From assembly GCA_964535575.1 (NCBI GenBank), contig CAZHTC010000002.1:434001-498000 (forward strand): DNA of 64,000 nucleotides, written 5' to 3'. This document shows positions 43,616-52,378 of the stretch, one piece after another. A model generated the notes under the pieces. The model made no database searches and was not told where the DNA came from. It saw nothing but the letters and a program-made list of their open reading frames with translations. The position numbers were made by a program, and so were the translations under genes. The stretch comes from JAGPCK01 sp964535575 (lineage in GTDB: Bacteria > Bacteroidota > Bacteroidia > UKL13-3). Position 1 is the stretch's first letter, and every line of letters starts with the position of its first letter.

Positions 43616-45589
43616 CTAGTAAGTAATTAAACCCCACTTCCCATTTTGTTTCAACCATAGAAAACCATTTAGTCCGGTAAACCAATTGGAATATGATACA
43701 TCTATGAGTCTGGTAAAACGTTCATCGTAATAAATGAATATGATACTTTGCTTGCTATCTTTTAATCCAAGTATTCGTTTTCCCAGAGATTTCACCTCAT
43801 CGTACCTGTTTGGGAGTACCTGCTGCTGATGTGTGGCTACACCATATTTACCCTGCCTTTTGGTTACCACCCAAACAGGGTGTTCTTCATCGTTTATTTG
43901 GATAATGGAATCGGCCTCAACTATTGTAGGTTCTGTATTGTTAAAATAAGCGTCAACAACCTGGAGTTTTTTTCCCTGCTTAAATACAATCAGGTAATCA
44001 TGCGAATAGGGTACCAGGTAGAATGTGTCACCTGTTGCATTAATGGTGTTTTCTGAAGGCAGATGCAATAAGCCCCATTTTCTATCCTTTTTATAAAAAA
44101 AATAGTTACTGTGTTCGTCAGAGGAGTAATATGCAGATATGCTGTCCAGTTTTACCTTACGGTATAATAAATTTATGCCATGATCATGATGAAGAAAATA
44201 GCCCGGGTACATGAATAAAAGTTGAGCTTCTGACTTACGGTAGATAGGTTCTGTATAAATTCGACCTCTTGTGTTGATAAGGCCATATTTCCCATTCACT
44301 TTATACTGAAGCAAGGTGGCATACGGGGAATCATAGAATTTTGCCAGTGGTATTGGGCAGATAGTATCATACGATGGGGTCATAAATTTGAGACTGTCAA
44401 GATTAAAAAGCGCATACCCATTCGTTGAGCGAACTATGGCACCGTTGTTTGGGTATAAATACCAGTATTCAATTTTTGAGAAGGGTACTTCCTTATAGGT
44501 GTCATTTTGCAGGTTCCAGAAATAACTTTTGCTATCATGTACAAATACGCTGTTGTAACTTGGATGAAAGTAAGTGACCTGAGATGTTTTAAAGGGTAAT
44601 ATTTTCCCGGTAATTAAATTGTATAAGTGTTCTTCCCCTGATAGATCATAGCAGCTTGCCATAGCCGGATGGTTATTAAACACTACTTTAGCAAATGGTT
44701 GTTCAAGTAAGCGTACATAATTTAAATCATAAATATACAGGCTTTGACTATTCTTGTCATCCAGTTGAAAGCATCTGTACATTTTCTGAATGTTATTGTT
44801 CAAACTATCTAAATAGATTGTTTTTTCATAAGCGTATTCAAGAACTGATTTTCCCTGCTGGTTGTAAACAATTGTTTTACTAAAGTTTTTTCGGTAGCAG
44901 CACACTAAAAATTTCCCTTCTGTTTTTATGGCATCAAAAGGCACATCGTTCAAAAAAGCTTTTTGGCTTTTTGAATATACTTTATAGAACTTGTTTAGCT
45001 TTCTCGAACAATATACATTCAGGTCAGGGGTAAAGTTATACGAGTGTTCATAGCCTTGTTTTTTCAGGCTATCGAGGAATTCATTTGAAGCGGCTTTGTT
45101 ATTACTTTCTGTTAGCCCAAAATGTTCCTCGCGGGGTGGGGGAGTGTTATCAACGGCTCCATCCACAATCTCCATATCAGGGTTGTCCCCGGATGTTTTT
45201 ATCTGGTACCAACTGATTTGAGTTCCTTTGCGGAGTTCAAATGCAGCCTTCCTTTTAATGTAGTTGATTTGGTCATATTGGCAAGGGATGGTTGGTAAAG
45301 TTTCGTACATCTTATACATCCCAATTAAGTTCCTTAGCTTTACGAAAATCAAATCAGGAAAACCTTTAAGCATCCATATGCTGTCATACATAGCCGGAAT
45401 GGTTAAGTGATTTTCAGCAAAGTATCCGTATTTATTTTTTGCTTTAAAGATGAAACTTCTTTGGTGCTTCATCTCCTCGGTAAGGGTATCAATTATAGGT
45501 GGTATGACCCACTCCGGTTTTTCTACCGTTTGAGCAAAGCTTTTATTTTGCGAAAGAAATACCAGCAAAAGAAAAAGGCAATGTTTCAT
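43616..45589 (-). CDS. Secreted WG-repeat protein
   Basis: The 657-residue protein has a signal peptide (MKHCLFLLLVFLSQNKSFAQ) and no lipobox or T9SS tail. It contains WG/YG-type repeats (KYGYFAENHLTIPAMYDSIW, KYGLINTRGRIYTEPIY, KWGLLHLPSE, KYGVATHQQQVLPNRYDEV, KWGLITY), each followed by a short beta-turn. WG-repeat domains are thought to form beta-propeller-like or solenoid folds; function is unknown in most members. A start further upstream is unnecessary because the signal peptide begins at the Met at 45589. Confidence 0.78.
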   Translation of the reverse strand: MKHCLFLLLVFLSQNKSFAQTVEKPEWVIPPIIDTLTEEMKHQRSFIFKAKNKYGYFAENHLTIPAMYDSIWMLKGFPDLIFVKLRNLIGMYKMYETLPTIPCQYDQINYIKRKAAFELRKGTQISWYQIKTSGDNPDMEIVDGAVDNTPPPREEHFGLTESNNKAASNEFLDSLKKQGYEHSYNFTPDLNVYCSRKLNKFYKVYSKSQKAFLNDVPFDAIKTEGKFLVCCYRKNFSKTIVYNQQGKSVLEYAYEKTIYLDSLNNNIQKMYRCFQLDDKNSQSLYIYDLNYVRLLEQPFAKVVFNNHPAMASCYDLSGEEHLYNLITGKILPFKTSQVTYFHPSYNSVFVHDSKSYFWNLQNDTYKEVPFSKIEYWYLYPNNGAIVRSTNGYALFNLDSLKFMTPSYDTICPIPLAKFYDSPYATLLQYKVNGKYGLINTRGRIYTEPIYRKSEAQLLFMYPGYFLHHDHGINLLYRKVKLDSISAYYSSDEHSNYFFYKKDRKWGLLHLPSENTINATGDTFYLVPYSHDYLIVFKQGKKLQVVDAYFNNTEPTIVEADSIIQINDEEHPVWVVTKRQGKYGVATHQQQVLPNRYDEVKSLGKRILGLKDSKQSIIFIYYDERFTRLIDVSYSNWFTGLNGFLWLKQNGKWGLITY

Positions 45590-45689
45590 CTATATTGGTT
45601 TTGTTTTATTCTGCCAAGAACCTGCCGCTAAGTTATAGCTTTCATTACCGGATGGCAAATTTTTGAAGGTTAAGTCCCCACATGCCGCT

Positions 45690-45744
45690 GTTGCAAACTC
45701 AGGAGAGCGAAGAAATTTTTTTGAAGACTACAAAGAGCAGGGGA
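45690..45744 (+). repeat. Rep-3 copy 2
   Basis: GTTGCAAACTCAGG through GAAGACTACAAAGAGCAGGG and GA, corresponding to 26303-26356 near the RAYT gene with a few substitutions and one length change. It lies in the gap between the WG-repeat gene start and the convergently oriented end of the next minus-strand gene. Confidence 0.55.
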
Positions 45745-45772
45745 AATTACTTCCGTGCTGGTGGGCTAAGAT

Positions 45773-47350
45773 CTACTGCTTGATTAAACGGATAGCCTGA
45801 TACGATAATGGTGAGGTAAGCTCAAGAATATAAATTCCGTTTAAAAGTTTCAATATATCGATCTTTTCATTTTCAACAGTGCCTGTTAGAATCATCCTTC
45901 CCGATAAATCGCTGATTGAAAAAACTGTGTTTGTTTTACCTGGGTTCGTAATATGAATGAAATCTTTGGCCGGATTAGGGTAAATGGAGGAGTATGCCTC
46001 CGAATCTTTCTTGATTCCTGTAGTACCGCTGCAGTTATTGCATGGCAGTGTAATGGTCACACACATTGTGTCGGTTGTTCCACAACTCAAGCAAGGCCGG
46101 TATGTTCCGGCTGATGCATAAGTAACGGTAGGGTTACCATTCAGATTGGAAGTATTTCCATTGTCAAAATCCCATAAGAAGGGGGTACAATTCGGATCAA
46201 GTTTATTGAACTGAACTACCATACCATTGGCGGTATAAGAAAAAAGAGGCTTTGCAGTAACCTGAGTTTTGTAGAGATACGATTTATAGGTACTGCCATT
46301 TGCAACCGTTGTTTGGGCCATAAAGCCATTACCGGTGAGGAGTGGTCTTAAACTGTGATCATATGGAACAGCAAGAATTCCTGAGAAATTGCTGCCATTA
46401 TAGCGGAATATTTTTAAAGAATCATTGAGACCGAATAAAGGTATGATAGTGAAATATCCTTCGGATGCGGTTTTATACTGCGCGCTTATTAATCCTGACT
46501 TTGGAGGAGTTATGCCGGTCTGTGTAAGTTTTCCGTTAAAATAAGAGTATAATTTAAAAGTACTGGTTTGTGCAACATAGTTAAACGTGTTGGCTGCTAC
46601 ATAACCACTATCTTGACTGAACATGGATAAGGTAACAACACAGGATGTATTGTTACCCGGATTTAATACAATGGAGTCTTCTATAATCCATGTATTGTTG
46701 GTCATTGAGCAAAAAACATGAGTTAGGTTATCGGTTCTGAATAATACGGCTTTTGCATGGGCAGAATCATTAAAGACCAGTTCCGAAATTTGATAGAGAG
46801 GGGTACTCAGTATTGCGGTAAGGGAAATGTCAACCCAGGTAGTGTTGATATAAACATAAACTTTACTAGTCCCAAGTAAAAACCAATATTGATTATTTTT
46901 ATAGTTCACCTTTGCATCAAATGCATCAAACAAATTAGGAGGAGGGGCCATTCCTGTTTTAAGAAGTTGATGGATGTTCCATTGATTATTGGAGTAGGAA
47001 AATAAAGCGGCTGTATCTTCCTGCATAATGATTCCGTTCTGGGTATTTCCAATGCACCAGTATTTCCCATCGGAAGTTTTAAACGGAGTACTTAGTTTGA
47101 AAGTACTGGCCATTAGGCTAGAGTGGTATGTCCACGCATTGCCATTGTATTCATAAATCAGGTTGTCGAATGAAAGGAACGGGTTTCCGAGACCTTTTAC
47201 TGCTACAGTGATGCCTGAAGAAGTGGATGTAAACAGAGTAGATGTACCTGCATTTTCACAAGGAATCTCTCCTACATTAACCAATTGTTGTGCATGAGCC
47301 GGAAAATAAATGCACAAAAACGTACAAAGTAATAAGGTGAATCTTTTCAT
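45773..47350 (-). CDS. T9SS type A secreted protein with PKD-like domain
   Basis: A signal peptide (MKRFTLLLCTFLCIYFPAHAQ) begins the 525-residue protein. Residues 22 to about 360 contain repeated W/Y-rich strands (NLIYEYNGNAWTYHSSLM, FSYNNQWNIHQLL, FRYNGSNFSGILAVPY) that may form a beta-propeller. A PKD-like domain lies near 370-440 (FSYTANGMVVQFNKLD, FLWDFDNGNTS, YASAGTYRPCLSCG). The type A tail follows (SIYPNPAKDFIHITNPGKTNTVFSISDLSGRMIL). The gap 47351-47835 upstream of it holds a Rep-1 copy (47516-47591), a 28-base segment shared with 36457-36484 (47604-47631), and no gene. Confidence 0.78.
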   Translation of the reverse strand: MKRFTLLLCTFLCIYFPAHAQQLVNVGEIPCENAGTSTLFTSTSSGITVAVKGLGNPFLSFDNLIYEYNGNAWTYHSSLMASTFKLSTPFKTSDGKYWCIGNTQNGIIMQEDTAALFSYSNNQWNIHQLLKTGMAPPPNLFDAFDAKVNYKNNQYWFLLGTSKVYVYINTTWVDISLTAILSTPLYQISELVFNDSAHAKAVLFRTDNLTHVFCSMTNNTWIIEDSIVLNPGNNTSCVVTLSMFSQDSGYVAANTFNYVAQTSTFKLYSYFNGKLTQTGITPPKSGLISAQYKTASEGYFTIIPLFGLNDSLKIFRYNGSNFSGILAVPYDHSLRPLLTGNGFMAQTTVANGSTYKSYLYKTQVTAKPLFSYTANGMVVQFNKLDPNCTPFLWDFDNGNTSNLNGNPTVTYASAGTYRPCLSCGTTDTMCVTITLPCNNCSGTTGIKKDSEAYSSIYPNPAKDFIHITNPGKTNTVFSISDLSGRMILTGTVENEKIDILKLLNGIYILELTSPLSYQAIRLIKQ

Positions 47351-47515
47351 AAAGGTGAATTTGTAACAATTATATTAAATTATATTTAGTTCAAAAAATA
47401 ATCTTAGATTTATCTTGGCAGAATAGTGTCAGGTAATACAGGTCAAAAAGGGTATGGCACTCAGCTTGGTTTTGGCAGGTTAAGTTTCAATCTACCGGGA
47501 CGAAGCCCCCACGCT

Positions 47516-47591
47516 CTCCTTAGTTTATTCGCTTTGCTCATAAGATCGCTGCCCCGCAAAGGCGGGACAGGCGCTAAGTTGTAACTTAGGA
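47516..47591 (+). repeat. Rep-1 copy D
   Basis: CTCCTTAGTTTATTCGCTTT, then AAGATCGCTGCCCCGCAAAG, GCGGGACAGGCGC and AACTTAGGA. It matches copy A almost base for base, with an AACTTAGGA right end that makes a perfect inner stem CTAAGTT-GT-AACTTAG. It is preceded by CCCCCACGCT, as in copy A, and followed by GTTGTCAGGTTTTTGGC, as after copy B. Confidence 0.75.
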
Positions 47592-47835
47592 CAGAGGAGT
47601 ACTGTTGTCAGGTTTTTGGCGCGAGCTACATACCTAATAAGTTAGAACAAGAGCGCGCCAGTGTTTGATACTTTTGCAATATACTGGTAGACTGTTTTCA
47701 TACAATCAAATTAGTATTTCACCACTCTTTTGTACATCCACCCTATATCAGTTTGTATACGCAGAAGATATATACCCCAGCTGTTCGGGATTTGCAATCC
47801 CGAACGTTCAACAGTCCATATTTCTACTTTTATTT

Positions 47836-50484
47836 TCATGCACTCACCACACTTCCTCCAAACTCTACTTCCCCTTCATCCTCCTGTTCTTTTAATTTCA
47901 TAATCTGGTCTAAGGCATCGGGTACTACATCGCTGCAAATGGTAATAAAGCTGCCCTTCACTGCGTGTTTAATGGCGTAGTCTATGGCTTCGGTTTCTTT
48001 TTTAATCACGGTTACTTTTTTGTTTTTGTCCACTTCGGCAATGCCTTTGGTTATTAGCGCTACAATTTCATCTTCCGTTTTACCGCGCAGGTTTCTATCC
48101 TGTCGCACAATAATTTCATCAAACATGGTGGCGGCCATTTTACCCAGGTTAATCGTGTCTTCATCCCTGCGGTCGCCCACACCGGCTATAATGCCAATTT
48201 TAGGTTTGGCGTCTACCTTGCTCAGCAAATCGCCAATGGCTTCAAAGCCCGCTGTGTTGTGCGCATAATCTACCATCACTTCAAAATGTTTAAAGCGGAA
48301 AATGTTCATGCGTCCGGGAGTTTGTGCCGGGCCCGGTATAAAGGTTTGCAAAGCAATGCGCAGGTCTTCAATTTTTATGTTTTGGATAAAGGCCGCGAGT
48401 ACCGTTGGCAATACATTCGCAATATTGTAGGTGGCGCGGCCTCCGTAGGTGAGCGGTATATTGGCGGCTTTCTCCACGCGTATTTTCCAGGTGCCTTTAC
48501 AAATGGTAACGTAATGGTTTTCGTAAATGGCTGCGAGGCCACCGTTCTTCATATGTTTTTTAATAATGGGGTTGTTTTCGTCCATGCTAAAGTAAGCTAC
48601 TTTGCACTCCAGGTCTTTGGCCATGGCAGCCGCCCATTTGTTATCGGCATTGAGAATGGCGTAGCCACCGGGCAACACACTTTCGGGCACCACACCTTTT
48701 ACGCGGGCCAGTTGTTCAATGGTGTCTATATCCTGCAATCCTAAATGGTCTTCGGCCACATTGGTTACAATGGCCATATCGCAGTTGTGAAAACCAAGGC
48801 CGGCACGCAGAATGCCACCGCGGGCACATTCCAATACGGCAAAATCAACCGTGGGATCTTTCAATACAAACTCGGCACTCACCGGTCCGGTGCAATCGCC
48901 CCGCATCATGAGGCGGTTTTGAATGTACACCCCATCGGTGGTGGTAAAGCCTACTTTGTATCCCTGGTTTTTCATGATATGAGCCATCAGTCGGGTAGTG
49001 GTGGTTTTTCCATTGGTACCTGTAACGGCAATAATGGGAATGCGTGCACTGCTTCCGGGAGGGTAGAGCATATCAATCACCGGTTCGGCCACATTGCGGG
49101 GCAATCCTTCGGCCGGGTCAATATGCATGCGGAAACCCGGTGCTGCATTTACTTCCAGAATGGCTCCTCCGTTTTCATTCACGGGCACGGTGAGGTCGGG
49201 GGCCATAATGTCGATGCCACAAATATCCAATCCAATAATGCGGGCAATGCGCTCGCACATAAAAATATTATCGGGGTGCACCATGTCGGTTACATCGGTA
49301 GCGGTTCCACCGGTTGAGAGGTTGGCTGTAGGTTTTAAAAACAGTTCTTCGCCTTTGGGCAATACGCTATCGAGGGTGAGGTTCTTTTTGTTGAGGATGT
49401 CCATGGTAAAATCATCCACCTTAATGGAGGTGAGTGTTTTTTCGTGGCCGTATCCTCTGCGCGGGTCCTCGTTGGTTTTATCAATCAGTTGCTGAATGGT
49501 ATGTTTTCCATCACCCGTTACCGCTGCCGGTTTGCGAATGGCGGCTGCTACAAATTTGTAATTGATCACCAGCACGCGGTGGTCTTGTCCCACAATGTAA
49601 CGTTCCACTATCACTCCACGCGAGTATTTTTTGGCTGCTTCCAGTCCGCGCAGGGCATCTTCCCAGTTTTTAATATTGGTGGTGGCGCCTTTGCCGTGAT
49701 TTCCGTCTACGGGTTTGGTTACAATGGGGTATTTAATGCTTTCAATGGCTGCCTGCAGCCCCTCTTCGCCATACACAATGCGTCCTTTGGGCACGGGTAT
49801 TTCGGCCGCTTCCAGTAAATTTTTTGTTTCTTCTTTATCGCAGGCTATATCTACGGCAATACTTCCGGTGGTGCTGGCAATAGTAGCGCGTATGCGTTTT
49901 TGATTTTTTCCGTAACCCAGTTGCACCAATGAATGTTTATTGAGGCGTATGTACGGAATGCCGCGGTGTATGGCTTCGTCTACAATGCAACCGGTGCTCG
50001 GGCCCAGGCGTTCGTCTTCGCGTATCTCGCGCAGTTGTTGAATATCGTCAGCCAAATCATATTCTTTTCCCTCTATCAGTGCCTCGGCAATGCGCACGGC
50101 TGCACGGGCAGTGTAGGTGCCGGCTTTTTCTTCCATATAGTCAAACACCACATTGTACACACCCGGTTTTCCGGTGCTGCGGGTGCGGCCAAAACCGCAA
50201 TTCATGCCGGCAAGGGTTTGCAACTCGAGGGCAATATGTTCAATTACGTGCCCCATCCAGGTGCCTTCTTTTACGCGTTTAAAAAAACCACCTTCGGTTC
50301 CTTCACTGCACCGGTGGCTGTACATAGAGGGAAACATTTTTTCCAGCCGTTCGCCAAAACCATTGATGCTGTTGGTAGGTTGTTGTTCCATCTCTTCCAA
50401 ATCAAGGCGCATTTGAATGAGTTTATGCCTGCGGATGCTCCAGTAATTGGGGCCGCGCATTACTTTTATGTCGAGTATCTTCAT
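47836..50484 (-). CDS. cphA: Cyanophycin synthetase
   Basis: From the ATG at 50484 the protein is 882 residues; an ATG at 50526 adds 14 residues not expected in the family. Residues 1-160 are the CphA N-domain, with HVIEH at 79-83. Glu82 corresponds to the primer-forming hydrolase site I recall for CphA1. The ATP-grasp domain follows (about 195-470: VTKPVDGNHGKGA, AAIRKPAAVTGDG, LEVNAAPGFRMH), and the Mur-ligase-like domain begins near 485 (AVTGTNGKTTTTRLMA P-loop). Together these add Asp and Arg alternately to make multi-L-arginyl-poly-L-aspartate, a nitrogen/carbon store. The divergent cyanophycinase gene at 50800 supports the role. Cyanophycin synthesis is established in cyanobacteria and in scattered heterotrophs; in Bacteroidota it is less studied. 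Confidence 0.93.
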   Translation of the reverse strand: MKILDIKVMRGPNYWSIRRHKLIQMRLDLEEMEQQPTNSINGFGERLEKMFPSMYSHRCSEGTEGGFFKRVKEGTWMGHVIEHIALELQTLAGMNCGFGRTRSTGKPGVYNVVFDYMEEKAGTYTARAAVRIAEALIEGKEYDLADDIQQLREIREDERLGPSTGCIVDEAIHRGIPYIRLNKHSLVQLGYGKNQKRIRATIASTTGSIAVDIACDKEETKNLLEAAEIPVPKGRIVYGEEGLQAAIESIKYPIVTKPVDGNHGKGATTNIKNWEDALRGLEAAKKYSRGVIVERYIVGQDHRVLVINYKFVAAAIRKPAAVTGDGKHTIQQLIDKTNEDPRRGYGHEKTLTSIKVDDFTMDILNKKNLTLDSVLPKGEELFLKPTANLSTGGTATDVTDMVHPDNIFMCERIARIIGLDICGIDIMAPDLTVPVNENGGAILEVNAAPGFRMHIDPAEGLPRNVAEPVIDMLYPPGSSARIPIIAVTGTNGKTTTTRLMAHIMKNQGYKVGFTTTDGVYIQNRLMMRGDCTGPVSAEFVLKDPTVDFAVLECARGGILRAGLGFHNCDMAIVTNVAEDHLGLQDIDTIEQLARVKGVVPESVLPGGYAILNADNKWAAAMAKDLECKVAYFSMDENNPIIKKHMKNGGLAAIYENHYVTICKGTWKIRVEKAANIPLTYGGRATYNIANVLPTVLAAFIQNIKIEDLRIALQTFIPGPAQTPGRMNIFRFKHFEVMVDYAHNTAGFEAIGDLLSKVDAKPKIGIIAGVGDRRDEDTINLGKMAATMFDEIIVRQDRNLRGKTEDEIVALITKGIAEVDKNKKVTVIKKETEAIDYAIKHAVKGSFITICSDVVPDALDQIMKLKEQEDEGEVEFGGSVVSA

Positions 50485-50600
50485 GAGTGGAAGGGTTGTT
50501 TTTTTTACAAAATGACGAACCGACAAGATAGGTAAGGAAATATGTTTTACAAAATAATTTTAACGGAAGTTTATGAGCCATCTCCCTGCCCCGTTAGCTT

Positions 50601-50627
50601 CCCCGCAATGGCGGGACAAGCGCTGAA
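50601..50627 (+). repeat. Rep-1 copy F (partial)
   Basis: CCCCGCAATGGCGGGACAAG and then CGCTGAA match the inner GC-rich hairpin and adjacent part of Rep-1. The terminal inverted repeats are not evident. It lies in the divergent gap 50485-50799 between cphA and cphB, which holds no gene besides the cphB promoter. Confidence 0.5.
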
Positions 50628-50742
50628 CCCTTCAGGTTCCCCTTGCACACAAGCCAACACGGCAAGAGGGACAGGAATGTTCATTGTCAATAGCTGAGAA
50701 CAAGTGATTTCAGGAATACTGAACAGTGGTGAGAAACTTTTA

Positions 50743-50773
50743 CTTGGGTAATTTGGGGAGGAATATATATTTG
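50743..50773 (+). promoter_or_regulatory. Candidate promoter of cphB
   Basis: CTTG (50743-50746) is followed after 19 bases by TATATTTG (50766-50773), matching the TAnnTTTG form with a slightly degenerate -33. Transcription would begin near 50780, about 20 bases before the TTG start of cphB. Confidence 0.55.
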
Positions 50774-50799
50774 CCCTATCACCATTTAAAACAACAGCA

Positions 50800-51675
50800 T
50801 TGAATTTACCCAAAGGCAAGCTCATCTCCATTGGCGGAGCAGAGGATAAAGGAACCGATTTAGAGGAGGGATTTGTACAACGCAACCGCCTTAATTTTTT
50901 TGAACTTGGTATATTAAACCGCATTGTAAATGAAGTGGGCGGTAAGGACAAACATATTGAAGTAATCACCACCGCTTCGTCTATTCCAAAAGAAGTAGGG
51001 GAGAATTACCTGGATGCTTTTGGAAAAATTGGTTGCACTCAGGTACAAATTATGCCCATTCGCAACCGCGAGGATGTGAGCAACCCGGAATACATTGAGC
51101 GGATTAAAGCGTGCAGCGGAGTGATGTTTAGCGGGGGAGATCAATTGCGTTTAACCAGCATTTTCGGTGGGACCGAAATTTACCAGATTTTGCACGACCG
51201 TCTGGAACACGAAGAAGGTTTTGTGATAGCCGGTACCAGTGCAGGGGCAATGGCTATGAGCAATACCATGATTTATCAGGGTAAAAGTGACCTGGCGCAT
51301 TTAAAGGGCGAAGTAAAACTCACCACCGGTCTGGCTTTTGTTGGAAACGTCATCATTGATTCGCACTTTGATAAACGAGGAAGATTTAATCGCCTGGCAC
51401 AGGCTGTTGCCAGTAATCCTCAATGCACGGGTATTGGTTTAGGAGAGGATACCGGAGTCATTATTTCAGACGGAAATCACCTGGAAGTGGTAGGCAGTGG
51501 TGCCGTAGTTATTGTAGATGGAAAAGATATCCGTCACACCAATATAACGGATGTGAGCATTGGGGAACCTATATCTGTTGAAAATTTGAAAGTGAATATT
51601 TTAGTGCGGGGCAACGGCTATTTGCTGAAGGAACGTAGGTTTTTGCCGGTGGCAGGTGAAGTAGTGGCCAATTAG
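50800..51675 (+). CDS. cphB: Cyanophycinase
   Basis: This 291-residue enzyme (S51 serine peptidase family) hydrolyses cyanophycin to beta-Asp-Arg dipeptides. It shows the family's KGKLISIGGAEDKG opening, the FSGGDQLRLTSIFGGT segment and the nucleophile motif GTSAGAMAMSNTMI with Ser147, followed by GLGFVGNVIIDSHF-like sequence (GLAFVGNVIIDSHFDKRGR) and TGIGLGEDTGVIISDG. The start is a TTG, since no ATG precedes the conserved N-terminus. It is transcribed divergently from cphA, with about 315 bases between. There is no signal peptide, so the enzyme is intracellular. Confidence 0.92.
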   Translation: MNLPKGKLISIGGAEDKGTDLEEGFVQRNRLNFFELGILNRIVNEVGGKDKHIEVITTASSIPKEVGENYLDAFGKIGCTQVQIMPIRNREDVSNPEYIERIKACSGVMFSGGDQLRLTSIFGGTEIYQILHDRLEHEEGFVIAGTSAGAMAMSNTMIYQGKSDLAHLKGEVKLTTGLAFVGNVIIDSHFDKRGRFNRLAQAVASNPQCTGIGLGEDTGVIISDGNHLEVVGSGAVVIVDGKDIRHTNITDVSIGEPISVENLKVNILVRGNGYLLKERRFLPVAGEVVAN

Positions 51676-51789
51676 TCGTAAGGCTTCATTTATTTTTTCG
51701 TAAAACTTGATTACGAGTAGTTTAAAAATTACTCTGTACCCAACCTTTGCCTCACCGGTAGCGTATTTAGAAATGCGAGGCATATTTTT

Positions 51790-51797
51790 TAAATTTG
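51790..51797 (+). promoter_or_regulatory. Candidate -7 element just upstream of the ECF sigma gene
   Basis: TAAATTTG matches TAnnTTTG and ends five bases before the ATG at 51803; a weak TTTA sits 20 bases upstream. If real, transcription would start at or very near the start codon, giving a leaderless transcript. The match could also be chance in A/T-rich DNA. Confidence 0.25.
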
Positions 51798-51802
51798 AAT
51801 AG

Positions 51803-52378
51803 ATGAACCCAAGTGCGGAGCTCCTGGATGGGTGCCTATCTAATGACCGTAAAAGCCAGCACAGGTTATACAACTTGTGTTATAGCTTCATGATGGGGGT
51901 ATGCCTGCGCTATGCCGGCAATAAAGATGATGCTCGGGCTTTGGTAAATGCGGGGTTTTTAAAAATTATTCTCAATATGCAAAGCTACCAGCGTGATATT
52001 CCCTTTGAGGCGTGGGTACGAACCATACTTGTTCGCACAAGCATTGACGAATTCAGAAAAAATCAAAATTATAAAACATGGATAACACAGCAGGAAGATT
52101 TCTCCGATTCAGCCATCAGCGTGAGTGGCAGTTTTAATGAAGCCGAAAATAAACTGAATGTGGTGTATATTGAACAATGCCTTAACCGCCTTCCACCGGT
52201 AAGCAAACAGGTTTTTAACTTATTTGCCATTGATGGTTACCCTCACAAGGAAATTGCGTTGATGCTAGGCATATCTGAAGGCACAAGTAAATGGCATGTA
52301 AATTTTGCAAGGCAAAAATTAAAGGAAATGATACTCGATCTGGTAAAAAAAGAAGGTTTGGAAGTGTATGCAAAATAA
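51803..52378 (+). CDS. ECF-type RNA polymerase sigma-70 factor
   Basis: The 191-residue protein has region 2 (QHRLYNLCYSFMMGVCLRYAGN, ALVNAGFLKIILNMQSY, FEAWVRTILVRTSIDEFRKN) and region 4 (CLNRLPPVSKQVFNLFAIDG, PHKEIALMLGISEGTSKWHV, ARQKLKEMI), the standard ECF architecture that directs RNA polymerase to its own regulon. It overlaps the following anti-sigma/barrel gene by 11 bases, and a lipoprotein gene follows 3 bases after that. The three are therefore an operon for envelope sensing. The start at 51803 gives the usual ECF N-terminal length. Autoregulation is likely but not shown by the sequence. Confidence 0.85.
   Translation: MNPSAELLDGCLSNDRKSQHRLYNLCYSFMMGVCLRYAGNKDDARALVNAGFLKIILNMQSYQRDIPFEAWVRTILVRTSIDEFRKNQNYKTWITQQEDFSDSAISVSGSFNEAENKLNVVYIEQCLNRLPPVSKQVFNLFAIDGYPHKEIALMLGISEGTSKWHVNFARQKLKEMILDLVKKEGLEVYAK

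Noticed and set aside
47665..47980. Plus-strand frames in the gap before cphA's end
   Set aside because: They are hydrophobic/Ser/Pro-rich with no start context and extend into the cphA 3' end on the other strand; read as shadows.
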